Below are positions 22,223-31,713 of a stretch of 64,000 nucleotides of DNA, one piece after another. The notes beneath the pieces are model-generated. The model had not been told where the DNA came from, searched no databases, and saw only the letters and a list, made by a program, of their open reading frames with translations. Made by a program: the position numbers and the translations under genes. Each line of letters opens with the position of its first letter. Within the stretch, counting starts at the first letter, position 1. This DNA comes from Phytophthora colocasiae (lineage: Eukaryota > Oomycota > Peronosporomycetes > Peronosporales > Peronosporaceae): NCBI GenBank assembly GCA_018806915.1, contig JAGKQI010000055.1, positions 62,001-126,000 of the forward strand, written 5' to 3'.

Positions 22223-22800
22223 TGCCGACTAGGCTTCGATGCTCGCGCCAATAGCGCTTCTGCTTCCCTAGCAGAGGTGGGTTCATGACTCGCCAAAGCT
22301 CCACTAGGAGAGAAGTGCGTAGCACCTAAGGTCTTCGACCTCCAGTCGATCCATGGCTCGTGGCGCTCCAGCCACGCCATACCAAGGATGAGGTCGTACC
22401 TCGAATCCAGGTCCAAGACCAAGCAGCGTTCCACGCTGTCGAAGTCCAGGAACTTCAGCCGTAGGTCCATCGGGACCTTGGCTGCCGTGACACGGACGCC
22501 CGTCGCTAGACGGACAGTGACGGTGTCACCTCTTCGCGCTCGAAGCGCCTCAGCATATTGCTGACTACCCTCAACGGTGGAGCGTCTGACGTAGTTGCCA
22601 GACGCTCCTGAATCGATCAACACGATCCACGGCTTCTCGAAGCCCTTCACGTCCACATGGACGACCAGCAAGCCCTGCTTGCTCACACGTTCCGTGTTCA
22701 AGAGCACGGAGCTCTTCGGGGCTGAGCCCCAGTGCCTCTCACGCACTGCAGAACTCAGTTCTTCCCCAGTAGACCGCCCCGCGTCTACTGGGAGCCGTCG
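22219..22800 (-). CDS. Chromovirus aspartic protease segment
   Basis: The open frame starts by about 22800 without an ATG, following a frame change from the gag zinc-knuckle segment. It contains the retropepsin active site LIDSGASGNYV (about 22620) and the later hydrophobic LGMAWLERHEPWIDW characteristic of Ty3/gypsy proteases. It ends at TGA 22219-22221, which overlaps ATG of the next frame (ATGA). This overlap could be natural or another one-base change. Confidence 0.75.
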   Translation of the reverse strand, partial: RRLPVDAGRSTGEELSSAVRERHWGSAPKSSVLLNTERVSKQGLLVVHVDVKGFEKPWIVLIDSGASGNYVRRSTVEGSQQYAEALRARRGDTVTVRLATGVRVTAAKVPMDLRLKFLDFDSVERCLVLDLDSRYDLILGMAWLERHEPWIDWRSKTLGATHFSPSGALASHEPTSAREAEALLARASKPSRQ

Positions 22801-23755
22801 TTTCCCTGGGCAGAGCCCAAAGCGGGACCCGCGACAGGGTTGCGGCCATTCTGGCCGGCGCGCTCTTTGCGCAGAGGGCAGTTGGGCCTCAGGTGTGTGG
22901 GACTACCACACGTGTAGCACCGACGAGTGCTCATACGCTGCACCGCAGCTCGTAGCTCGGCTACTTCATCTTCAGCATAGCTGAGGTCCATGGGTTCGGG
23001 TCCCCGGACCCTGTGCTATTAGCACCGACCCTCGACAACTTAAAGTTGTGTTCAGCATTCAATGCCACGCTAACAGCGTCCTCGAAGGTGCGAGGATTCT
23101 GACGGAATGCCTCCGTCCTGGCCACGCCAGCTCTCAGACCTTCCATGAAGATAGTCACAGTGACCACCTCAGGTAGAGGATCGGCAGCCATGCCGGCAAT
23201 GAGCGTGCGCAGCTCTTGGACATAGTCCACCAGGTCCTTCTTGCCCTGTCGGCAAGCGAGGAAGCGTGACCGCACGCGATACGCCTGGTTAGGTGGAGCA
23301 AATACTTGCGTAAGTTTGGCCTTAAGCTCACCCCAAGTGGGGAAGGCCATTTCTACCGACGTCCCAGACGTCAAGGCCCATTCTCGTGCTCGACCTTCGA
23401 GCTTAGAGATGGCGAACGCCACGCGTTGGCCTTCCAACTGGAGCATAGCGGCCCCCATGGCCATCTCGACCTCTCGGGTCCACAATAGGAGGTTCTCTCC
23501 TTCGTGCCCGTGAAAGGTCTTCACGCTGAGCGTGACGGGCTTAGCTCTCGGAGCGGGATTAACTCCTTTTACATTCCGCTGAATGTGCTCAACGAGAGCG
23601 TTCTCGTACGAGGCAAATGCCTCCAGGCGCGCGTTGACGGCCTCCGGCCCTTGAGACGCAAGGTGCGCCATACCTTCAGGGCCCAGCAAGGACGTAAGCT
23701 TGTTAAGCGTGTCCCGCTGACTCGGAGTCAAGTGAGCGTATGCTTCTGGCTCCAT
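22785..23755 (-). CDS. gag: Chromovirus gag with CCHC zinc knuckle (one frame change)
   Basis: Start at ATG 23755 ([15 protein letters not shown]); the longer frame opens with a GTG. The Retrotrans_gag core is visible at about residues 95-200 ([17 protein letters not shown] ... [14 protein letters not shown]). The frame stops at 22961. The continuation lies in the -1 frame from about 22995 ([17 protein letters not shown]) and carries the zinc knuckle [16 protein letters not shown] (C-x2-C-x4-H-x4-C). The switch lies in a GGGG run, so a one-base deletion, a sequencing error or a -1 frameshift would each explain it. The zinc-knuckle frame ends at TAG 22785-22787. Confidence 0.8.
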
Positions 23756-23792
23756 TCTCACAGAGAAACAGTCTTCAACTCAGGAGTTGGAT

Positions 23793-23811
23793 TGACTACA
23801 AGTGCTACCAG
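23793..23811 (-). other. Primer-binding site of the chromovirus
   Basis: Reading inward on the minus strand, the 5' LTR is followed by TC and then TGGTAGCACTTGTAG. TGGTAGCA is complementary to a CCA-ended tRNA 3' end and matches the first eight bases of the common initiator-Met type site. The exact tRNA is uncertain because the match weakens after eight bases. Confidence 0.6.
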
Positions 23812-23812
23812 A

Positions 23813-24224
23813 TGCAGCGGGGCTGCGTAGGTGTGCACGGCACAGAGGAAGTTGGGTTGACTCGTAGAGTCCTGCTTGCAAGGCACTAGCCTTCGGTTCT
23901 ATACAAGAACCAAGTAGTCCACTAAATACGGGACTCTCACAATCAGTGTCCCTATAATAAAGGAACTAACACTAATTATGTAAAATGCAAACTGATTTTT
24001 ATTTATTTTATTGCCCTAATCCTGAATGTAACGGATTTAGTATCTAACATACTAAATCCTAATCAAATGTAATGTGTGGCTCTGAGCTAACAGCCAGCAA
24101 CTGGCTACATGTGTGACGTGTGAGAAACACTATGTGTTGTACACGGATCTGTGACTTGTGACCTGGATGGTGTATACCACACCTATTGTAGCCAAGGCGC
24201 GCAGCGCCGTGTAACCCCGTTACA
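23813..24224 (-). repeat. 5' LTR of the chromovirus
   Basis: 412 bp, identical by eye to the other LTR. It is followed on its outer side by GGTAC (24225-24229), matching the duplication beside the 3' LTR. Element transcription (minus strand) should start in this copy. Confidence 0.95.
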
Positions 24225-24776
24225 GGTACGAACTGCATCGATATGTATTTTGGTGGATGTAATTTGGGCTCGGGTGTATGAAAATCCGTCATAGCACATG
24301 TTGGTGCGGCCGTCCCGTTGTGATGCAGGCTTTTGCGATGTATTGGTGCTGTTTTGCGTTGTAGACGAGATCACTGTGTCACTTGTTCTGTTGCGATAAT
24401 TATGGGAAACTGTAGATACACTTTGCCTTTCTTGAGGGGCGAACCCTTGCTGCCGATGTTGAGGAGGGAGAGGATGCCTAGGAGCTTCAGTCTGAGGTAA
24501 TGGTGTTGGATTTGCCGTGGCTACCGCGACTCCGCTATTCATTGAGCTGAAAATCATCGATGCACTGCTCAAAGCACCTGACAAAGCTGCGGTATTGCCA
24601 CGATCTCCTGTGCCACACAACGTGTTGTCTTCATCACCTTATTCATCCCTACGAAGCCGAAGGGATATACTGCCCCGCGAGGTCGATGAAAAACGAACAC
24701 TTGCACGACGTGTAGAGCTTCGGGTAGCAGTGGCAGCTTTCGTGAAGACATTGGGCCTACCCCTTCGACGAGGCAT
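24225..24776 (-). pseudogene. MULE transposase pseudogene, 5' portion
   Basis: Starts at ATG 24776 with MPRRRGRPNVFTKAAT, an AT-hook-like basic N-terminus usual for oomycete MULE proteins. A stop (TAA) or one-base change follows at about 24645. A Ser/Thr/Gln/Pro-rich stretch comes next, then YDGFSYTRAQITSTKIHIDA, resembling the start of a FLYWCH-type zinc finger. Coding then runs into the gypsy insertion site GGTAC and continues at 16346 on the other side. Confidence 0.5.
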
Positions 24777-25946
24777 TTGACGTGGGCGGAAAGTGGATAA
24801 TTATGTTCTAGTCCTCGAATTACAGATCGCCGCAGCAGAGATGGCAGTTTCGTAACTGCTAGGAAGGTTAAATGTGTCGTTACAAGGGCTCTCTGAAACA
24901 GGGCTGTGATCAAATACATCACGTGACCTAAGCATTAGAGGCTTTTCGAAGTCGATTAGAGTTGCGTTTGAGCTTCAGACAACACCGTTTTATGAGCGCT
25001 GAAAGGAGAATGCAAAGCCAACCAAACTTGCCTTTCGAAGACCACCAGGTTTAGTTTCAGTTTCAGTCTGGTTGAGTAGCGATGCCAGCTGATGCCTCTG
25101 GCGTGGAGGCCCAGCAGACTATAAGGAACGTGACAGTCTGCTACAAGACAAGGAGCTCACAGAGGAGGAGAGGGCTAGGAAAAGAGCTAAGACTGAAGAC
25201 ATCGAGTCGTCAGGAGAGCTTATGCGTCGCCAATGAATGAGCTAGAAGATGAAGCTCTTAGTGATAACGAGGGAGATGGCGAACCTGAGGCTAGTGAGGC
25301 TAGTGAGGCTAGTGAATCTAGCGAAGGAGTCCAGCCTTCATGCCGCCAAGACCAACAGCAGTCTGCTGGATTAAAGAGAAAGGGAAAATTGGCTACGCGT
25401 CCTCAACGCGCTCAAAAGCAAGCGTAAAAAGGCATCAGGACAGCTTGGATGGCTCGATCAAACGGCGGCATACCATTGCCAGTGCCGCAAAACTGGAGAC
25501 GACGTCGCCTTCTGCGGTTCGCACAGTCCGTTGAGGCAGTTGTAGCTTTACAGATAAACACTGCAGCTCCGCGATAGTAAAATTGTAGCGAACGCGGGCC
25601 GTAGGGTCACCACGTATCGGGTGAAAATGGTTGGAAAAGTTGATTCTAGGGCTGTGCTCAAGAAGACGAAAGCAGTGGTTCTTCGTCAGCGAGCCATGAT
25701 GGCCAAGAATTTCCTCTTCTTGCCTCTTGCCGCTACCCAAGCGCCGCAGATGACTACCCAAACTTGTTCTGCTGTCAGTTTCGGCGCTACGAACACCACT
25801 TCGGCGGTGTTGTTGCCTGCCGTCGCCACCACTGAAACTCAAACGTGGCTCGAGTTTCAAAGCTGTTTTACTCTAACCTAACCGTCGATAGAGTTTCGTT
25901 TGAGCAGTGTGCGCCCTGGCGGTGTTCACGACGCTGAAACTGAAAC
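24777..25946. other. Spacer between MULE relic and Harbinger, with outer TIR-like repeat
   Basis: No gene recognised; a short plus-strand acidic piece lies at 25233-25427. TTAGAGGCTTTTCGAAG at 24935-24952 pairs, with one mismatch, with CTTCGAAAAGTCTCTAA at 28366-28382. This gives an outer inverted repeat that encloses the Harbinger element. It may be the end of a related element into which the Harbinger inserted. 25045-25075 and 25770-25960 contain several AGTTTCAGT/CTGAAACT pieces on both strands. Confidence 0.4.
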
Positions 25947-26153
25947 TAGAGGCTTTTAGCAAATTAGTTTGGTTTCTAATTTTCAAACGAAAGTTCGGTT
26001 GCTCAAAATAGGTTGAATGCGCCTTTAGCATCAAACCGAAATGTGGACAGCACCATGTGGTAGTCAAGGTCAGTTTTGAGGACGAATCCACTTAAGAATA
26101 GCACAAACAAACTCGCAGGTACGAGCTCAGAAAGAAAGCTGCCGCCTAATCTA

Positions 26154-26946
26154 ATGGTATTCCGATTCTCGAATGACCAGGATAAAGAGTTGCTGCGGGA
26201 GCTCATACGCCTCAAGCCTTTTGCAGCGGTCCGTGGTACGACACTCCGCGTATGGAGCGATGTTGCAGCTTCACTCTCATCTGCCTTTGGTGTGGAGGTC
26301 AACGTGAAGCAGATTCGTGATCGTCTCATGCTTCTGAAGCAAATATTCAAGGATTCCGAAGCCGCTTCTGCTCGAGGCAGCGGGATTGAGGAGTCAGTTG
26401 ATGCTGTTAACATCCAAAGCCACTACGATGAGCGCGAAGGGCTTGTACGGGAGTATGTGGCGCTGGAAGACCACTTCAAGTCAGAGAAAAAAACAATCAA
26501 GAACAAAAAACAAAAAAAGGATGAACAATTAGCCATGTGCGCTGAAGAAAAAACAAATAGTTCGAGAAAGCGCCTGTCGCCGGGCACTTCGTGCAAAATC
26601 TGACTCCGATGATTCTGTTAGTGATTGTAGTGATCCAGACAGCAGTGTTTCTCGTTGTTCAACAGTATCAGGTGCATCATCACGAACACCACGATCGACA
26701 CCAAAACGGGTGAACGCATTTCAACAGGAGATAAAACGGCAAGAAAAACGTCAGCGACAAGAGTTCGAGCTGAAGGAACAGGAGCTCCGTCAATCACAGC
26801 TGCAATTTGAACAACGACTCATTTTTGAAAAAGAAAGAGATGACCAACACCTTCGCTTTCAAGAGCGTCTACAGAAAATCAATCAAGACCTCATCATTGA
26901 GTGTGCCAAGATTTTTAGTGTAGCAATCTGTCGGAAAGACAATTAA
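26154..26946 (+). CDS. Harbinger Myb/SANT-like DNA-binding protein, one frameshift
   Basis: Start at ATG 26154 (the longer frame opens with TTG). Residues 1-80 form a trihelix/Myb-like module: FSNDQDKELLRELIRLKPF, VWSDVAASLSSAFGVEV and IRDRLMLLKQIFK, the last being the DNA-recognition helix. A lysine-rich linker follows. The frame stops at 26603, but an alternative frame, reached by one base in the A6 run at about 26546-26551, reads on as KQIVRESACRRALRAKSDSDDSVSD and then a long coiled coil (26710-26946, FQQEIKRQEKRQRQEFELKE). In PIF elements this partner carries the transposase to the DNA ends. Stop TAA at 26944. Confidence 0.75.
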
Positions 26947-26962
26947 AATGAATAAAATCTGC

Positions 26963-28048
26963 CTAATTGCTGTTTGTCCTCAAATATTCTCTGATATCTG
27001 GTGGTTTGACCCTGAAGATACCAACGCGATACATTTGTCCAACAGGTTGTGTACCGACACGAAGATTCGACTTGACGTCAAGTGTTTTCCAATAGTTCAC
27101 CACTTGAGCGTAAGACCACTCGACAGACACTCTGACCTTGCTCATCTTGCTGTTAATATCCTTTTGCGCCTCGGTAAGGTTTCCAACTGCGCCTTCAAAT
27201 GGGCTCAGCATCACATCGTCCCGGCCATAAGCACAGTCACTAAAAATTCTGTAGTCGGCAAAACGAAAATCGCTACGAACTTGGTCTGCAAGGCCGGATT
27301 CGGTAAACATCTTAATGTCGTGGTTGCGCCCAGGAAATGGCCCGAATAGATGGATAATAAGTCCATCAGGGGTGACTAGAGTCTGAAATTTGAGGCCATG
27401 CTTGCGCTCGTGACCATTATAAACTGATTGCTGTGTCAACATCTTTCCAGAGCCCTTTTTCCTTGGCTGCGGACGGCAAATACCTCTAACAGTGCCATCA
27501 ATAAAGCTCCAAATGTTTGTGTATGGCGATCCGGCTTCAAAGATTGCATTTGCGTACACACAAAGTCGTGTAGCTGCGATGTGACCGCCAAATGCTAGTA
27601 GCTTCTTATACTTGACATCGAGAAAATTCAACATGTGCAAGAAAATGTTAGATATCCCGCTCTCAGAGCGACCAAAGTAGTCTTGAAGCTCGGTTCCACG
27701 TACGGGAGCGGCCAGCCTATACAGCAAAATGCAAAGAGCTTCGATTGCTGATGCTTTTGTTCTCTCTCTCGTTATAGTTTCAGTCAAACCCATTAAATCA
27801 ATAAGCATGACTAGTTCTGCTTTGGAAAACCTGAATCGTATGAGAGATTCATCCTCTGACACACTGTTGAAATTGAAAGGCACACGTCGGGTAGTCACCG
27901 GTTTCGCCATTGTAGCCAACTCTGAAAAGAATACGGCAGCTTCCAGAGTATTACCAGTCTCACGAGCTTGAAGCAAGCGCTGATACATGTACGCTGAACG
28001 ATGATGACGAGGCACTCCCCGCACAGCAGTCCTCACAAACCACTTCAT
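26963..28048 (-). CDS. PIF/Harbinger transposase (HARBI1-like, DDE_Tnp_4)
   Basis: The frame is open up to about 28201 but has no ATG there; the first in-frame ATG is at 28048 (MKWFVRTAVRG). The true start may lie upstream behind a short intron (candidate acceptor TTCACAG at about 28150). Residues of the DDE core are present: FIDGTVRGICRP (first D), GPFPGRNHDIKM (second D) and RVSVEWSYAQV (E). A helix-turn-helix-like segment (YDYFGRSESGISNIF type) lies before the core. No stop or shift was found, so this enzyme looks intact. Confidence 0.85.
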   Translation of the reverse strand: MKWFVRTAVRGVPRHHRSAYMYQRLLQARETGNTLEAAVFFSELATMAKPVTTRRVPFNFNSVSEDESLIRFRFSKAELVMLIDLMGLTETITRERTKASAIEALCILLYRLAAPVRGTELQDYFGRSESGISNIFLHMLNFLDVKYKKLLAFGGHIAATRLCVYANAIFEAGSPYTNIWSFIDGTVRGICRPQPRKKGSGKMLTQQSVYNGHERKHGLKFQTLVTPDGLIIHLFGPFPGRNHDIKMFTESGLADQVRSDFRFADYRIFSDCAYGRDDVMLSPFEGAVGNLTEAQKDINSKMSKVRVSVEWSYAQVVNYWKTLDVKSNLRVGTQPVGQMYRVGIFRVKPPDIREYLRTNSN

Positions 28049-28342
28049 GTCACTGTCGAGAGCGTATGCCGTAGCTTCACCGTCTATGACAGCATCTTCC
28101 CTTGCGGTCCGGCGCTTCTCTAGGATCCATGGCAGGTGCCGCCGATTTAGCTGTGAACGGTCGCAAATTAGGTTCTTGATATAAACCGTAATAATTAGCA
28201 ATAGAACAGTAACTATAGGTTGTTTCGTCCGGTTTGGACAAGTTGATTCGGTTTAACTTTCCTGTTGAGACCAGTGAATAGGGCAAGAATGCATATGATC
28301 AAACCGGAAAAACACAAATTTCGGATTTGCTAAAAGCCTCTA

Positions 28343-28621
28343 TTCAAATCGGGTGTTTTTGCGGCTTCGAAAAGTCTCTAATTAAATGTGTGACCTATCC
28401 GTGACCTATTGTTATCCATGAGGCGTGACCAAGTTTGATAAACTTGATAAAATTTGGTGTGTGCACTCCATCATGTCGTATTTGGTACGATGTACCACTG
28501 CTGTCACCACTCATAAACGTCAGCAGCATCGACGCTAGTTCCTTGGCTTCGTAACCTGTGCACGCAAGATAAATACGTGTCTGTCCAGAATCGCCGTGGC
28601 CGCTTTCAGATTCGCGCCAGA
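28343..28621. other. Promoter-side spacer between Harbinger element and TRMT11 gene
   Basis: About 280 bp. It contains the outer TIR-like repeat (28366-28382) and repeated GTGACC pieces at 28390-28430 (GTGTGACC, CGTGACC, CGTGACC). The downstream gene's promoter must lie here, so the transposon end is within 300 bp of its start codon. Confidence 0.4.
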
Positions 28622-30082
28622 ATGCCTGAGTACCTTGTCTTCTTCGTGCACCAGCACTTCGAATTCCGCTACCCGGAATTAGAGGCACTTCTAACGATGC
28701 AACAGCTCCCAGGCGTTAACGCAACGGTGCTGAAGGACCTGGGCACTGGAAACCTACCCGATCCTGAGAATTCTCCACTTGTTCGTGTGCAGTTACCGTC
28801 AGTGGAGCATGCCAAGTTCCTCTCGGTGCGTGGCATCCTAGTGAAAGGCGTTTACGAAGTGTGGGGTCACACAGACAATGGAGGAGACTACGATGATCTG
28901 GTGTCATCCGTTGAAGCTTTCCAGGGACTTGAAAAGCAGCAAATTTTGCAGGATGCCAAGCGCTCCTGGCGCATCAACGTTTCCGTGTTTGGCAAGAAGC
29001 TCAGCATGAACGAGCAGCGCGAACGCCGTGAAAAATTTAGAGACACTCTGCCATTTGCAGGACCTGTGCAGATGAAAGACCCGGATGAAACCTTTTTGGT
29101 GCTGGAGGAGCTAGGACTCGATCAGGACTTGCATCCGGGTATGAAACCCAAACAGATCTTCTTTCTGCGTGAACTTGCAGGCAGCGAGAAGAACAGAGGG
29201 CGCGGCGGCGCACGAGACCTGGTCGACCAGCAGACATTAAAACGCAGAGCGTACATTGGTCCAACGTCGATGGAATCGGAGATGGCGCTGCTCATGAGCA
29301 ACATGGCGCTGGTGCGACCTGGGGACCTGGTGATCGACCCATTCGTTGGAACTGGCAGTGTTTTGATCCCTTGCGGAACTCACGGTGCCATGTGCTACGG
29401 CACGGACATTGACATTCGAGTGCTACTAGGAACTGGTGTTGGCGTTACTGGAGCGGGAGTTGTTTCAACCGAAGAGAAATCAGATGGCAAGGACCGTGTC
29501 AACGTTACCACCAATTTCAAGCAGTACGGCCTCCCACTCCCGGAGCTTGTGCGCGCTGATAATTCCATGTCGCCTCTCGTCAAGCAGTGTAAGGGCTTTT
29601 TCGACGCTGTTGTGTGCGACCCACCGTACGGCATTCGTGCAGGTGCTCGCAAGAGTGGACGCAAGCGCCAGATTAAGAGCGACGTCACCATGGCCGTCAA
29701 ACAGGAAAATTACATCGCCCCCACGCAGCCGTACGCTGCCGAAGACGTGATGAAGGACCTGCTGGAGTTTTCAGCTCAGACATTGCGTGAAGGTGGACGA
29801 CTAGTCTATCTATTGCCTACAACGTACGAGTACACGGATGCTGATCTCCCACGACACCCTAGCCTGCAGGTGATTGCCAACTCGGAGCAGAAGCTTACCA
29901 AAAAGTACGCACGACGCCTCATTACAATGGTGAAGCGTACGCCTACAGCAGAGGAAATGGCTGTGGTCGAGAATGCAGAGACAGTTGCAAAGAGCAACCC
30001 GGGTGATGTAAGTTTCGCGAACCTGCGCGAGAAGATTCGGAAGCGCAAGTCAGACGACGTTGAGGGACTAGAACAGCATTAG
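28622..30082 (+). CDS. TRMT11: tRNA (guanine-10-N2)-methyltransferase, TRMT11/Trm11-like
   Basis: Start at ATG 28622 (MPEYLVFFVHQHFEFR), which fits the family's N-terminus; the open frame continues 45 bases upstream without support. 486 residues. A THUMP-like N-terminal half (ending before about residue 180) is followed by a class I SAM-dependent methyltransferase fold: motif I VIDPFVGTGSVLIP, acidic GTDIDIRV, and the N2-guanine active site VCDPPYGIRAG (DPPY). The protein methylates G10 of tRNA together with the Trm112 partner. The final 40 residues are basic. No intron. The downstream bZIP gene starts 114 bp further on. Confidence 0.9.
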   Translation: MPEYLVFFVHQHFEFRYPELEALLTMQQLPGVNATVLKDLGTGNLPDPENSPLVRVQLPSVEHAKFLSVRGILVKGVYEVWGHTDNGGDYDDLVSSVEAFQGLEKQQILQDAKRSWRINVSVFGKKLSMNEQRERREKFRDTLPFAGPVQMKDPDETFLVLEELGLDQDLHPGMKPKQIFFLRELAGSEKNRGRGGARDLVDQQTLKRRAYIGPTSMESEMALLMSNMALVRPGDLVIDPFVGTGSVLIPCGTHGAMCYGTDIDIRVLLGTGVGVTGAGVVSTEEKSDGKDRVNVTTNFKQYGLPLPELVRADNSMSPLVKQCKGFFDAVVCDPPYGIRAGARKSGRKRQIKSDVTMAVKQENYIAPTQPYAAEDVMKDLLEFSAQTLREGGRLVYLLPTTYEYTDADLPRHPSLQVIANSEQKLTKKYARRLITMVKRTPTAEEMAVVENAETVAKSNPGDVSFANLREKIRKRKSDDVEGLEQH

Positions 30083-30195
30083 ACGGAAGAGAAACGAGGT
30101 GGCTATAATTTCTAATAGACTCGAGAAAGGGGCCAGTGTCCCTAGATGAAAAGCTACGAATGCATCAGTAGCTCTTTTTCTCTACAAAGTATCCA

Positions 30196-30615
30196 ATGAC
30201 TTCGATGTCGCTAGCGTTCATCTTGTGTGAGACCGAGGACAAGCTAGCATCTCCCTCCAGTGAGCAAGGTAAGAAGAAGACGGCGAATAGGCAAGAGAGC
30301 AATCCATCAACCGAAACAAGCACCAAGAGATCTGTTGCCCGCCGCCGCAGTAAAGGCGAAAGCAGCGTTCACGACAACGAGCCACCAGCACCGTCAGAAA
30401 GGTTGGATAACCAATACTGTTTGTTTGAATGTACTTTTCACCTGACCATTTCTGACAATAGGCAGCAACACGTGCGCTACCTGCAGAACATGCGCCAGCG
30501 CCGCTATCGAGAGCGCAAGAAGTCCACGGCATCAGCGCTACAAACCACCGCAGATAATCTTCACCAGGAGAACGAAGCGCTAGAAACTGCGATTTTGGAG
30601 CACTTCAACATGTAA
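30196..30615 (+). CDS. Small bZIP transcription factor
   Basis: 139 residues unspliced. A 60-bp in-frame segment, 30402-30461 (GTTGGATAA...CAATAG), looks like a retained or optional intron with a weak donor; removing it gives 119 residues and joins the basic N-terminus to the bZIP. The basic region reads RYLQNMRQRRYRERKKS, followed by a three-heptad leucine zipper (L-x6-L-x6-L: ALQTTADNLHQENEAL). Aligned on the RxRERK core with AP-1-type factors, the invariant DNA-contacting Asn falls on a Gln, with Asn one residue later. The zipper is short and the protein ends right after it, so it probably acts as a heterodimer partner. Confidence 0.8.
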   Translation: MTSMSLAFILCETEDKLASPSSEQGKKKTANRQESNPSTETSTKRSVARRRSKGESSVHDNEPPAPSERLDNQYCLFECTFHLTISDNRQQHVRYLQNMRQRRYRERKKSTASALQTTADNLHQENEALETAILEHFNM

Positions 30616-31713
30616 CTACGAAGGTGAAGCGTTGACTCAGTAGCTCATTGCAATTGCCGTTAGGTTGCTTCGGAGATGTGATCGTGAGGATTTCTAGATG
30701 GCGAAAACGCGAAATGCTACAACTTCTGATACATGTATTTACGTTAGCCTGCCTGCCTTGCTGTCCAGAAATCGAGGAATCCGTTCGTAGTTGTGACAGT
30801 TTGAGCCTGCATTGACGAGACCGACCGAGGGAGGGCACCCAGTTGTATGCTTGACATTTCAAGCCTGTACATCAAACAAGGCAGAGTGCAATGCAGTGTA
30901 CGTTATGCGCATGCGCACTGTGCTGCATTGCACAGGTACCACATCAACAGATACGGACAGATAGATAGATACCTTTGCTTTCAAAGTTCAAGTGTCCTCC
31001 GTCGACCGCCGATCCGAAGCACCAGATCCCAGCATGACGTCATGTGACACCCGAAAGATCTGGGCCAGCATTTTTGGTCACTACAGTCGCTAACTGGTGC
31101 TAGGAAAATGGTCTCTGAACTACTGCAGTGCAGCTCAGGCGAAGCTGCAGCTGATGATGCTGGGAGATCGGTACATGTAGCCATCTGGGGCGTGTGAACC
31201 CACCCGAAACATCTGGCTCGTCAAGAGTGACTCTGTCGTACAGTGCATAGCACCTAATAATAGAGTTTTCATAAATACGTAGCCTCCGTAAATAAATGAT
31301 GACATCCGTTTTTACTGACTTTTACCACCTGTATATTTAACTATCCCTTAAATTAGAATCCTTCTTTATTTTAAACGTACCTGTAAACTGCTGTACTAAT
31401 TACGTGCCACGCGTTGATCCTTACGCATGCATACAAAAACCAAGTGAAATCAGCCTCTTCAGACACAGCCCTACTCCTAACCGGAGCTGGCCCGGAACAT
31501 GCGCTGGAGCAATCTGATTGACTGCGTCTGTATCGGTGTCGGTGTCTTCGGTGCAAAACCCGCACGCCAGGCCTGAACTGGACGGGAGTATCGAGAACAA
31601 ATACCCTGGAGAACTCGTTGATCGATTTCCACCAAGTAGTCACCTTTCCCCAATATCGAAACCTGTCAAACTTTTCCCATAGGGTTTCGTTGTTGCGCCG
31701 TCGTCTCCGCGTA
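30616..31713. other. Intergenic region with nested palindrome
   Basis: No gene recognised. At 30886-30933 an 11-bp stem (GTGCAATGCAG/CTGCATTGCAC) encloses a 12-bp palindrome TGCGCATGCGCA (30906-30917). A (GATA)-type run lies at about 30959-30972. The promoter of the gene starting at 31714 should lie in the last 150 bp. Confidence 0.5.

Larger units (their letters stand above)
16352..24224 (-). mobile_element. Ty3/gypsy chromovirus, complete structure, coding frame broken
   Basis: A 7873-bp LTR retrotransposon transcribed on the minus strand. Two 412-bp LTRs identical by eye (16352-16763 and 23813-24224) begin TG and end CA. They are flanked by the 5-bp duplication GGTAC (16347-16351 and 24225-24229). 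A primer-binding site beginning TGGTAGCA lies two bases inside the 5' LTR and a polypurine tract precedes the 3' LTR. Internal order on the minus strand is gag with zinc knuckle, protease, reverse transcriptase, RNase H, integrase, chromodomain. The reading frame shifts at about 22990, 22790, 22222, 21240, 18900 and 18310. A plus-strand ORF fills the space next to the 3' LTR. Identical LTRs argue for a recent insertion. Confidence 0.95.
25947..28342. mobile_element. PIF/Harbinger element with Myb-like and transposase genes
   Basis: 25947-25964 (TAGAGGCTTTTAGCAAAT) is a perfect 18-bp inverted match to 28325-28342. Between them two convergent genes end 16 bp apart: a Myb/SANT-like protein (+) and a DDE_Tnp_4 transposase (-). 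This two-protein layout is standard for PIF/Harbinger elements. No clean 3-bp target duplication can be seen: the flanks read ACT/ATT or CTA/TAT, depending on where the element is taken to end. Both genes appear nearly complete, so the element may be recently active. Confidence 0.85.

Noticed and set aside
25233..25427. Short acidic plus-strand ORF
   Set aside because: Repeats of SEASEA only; no start context or domain.
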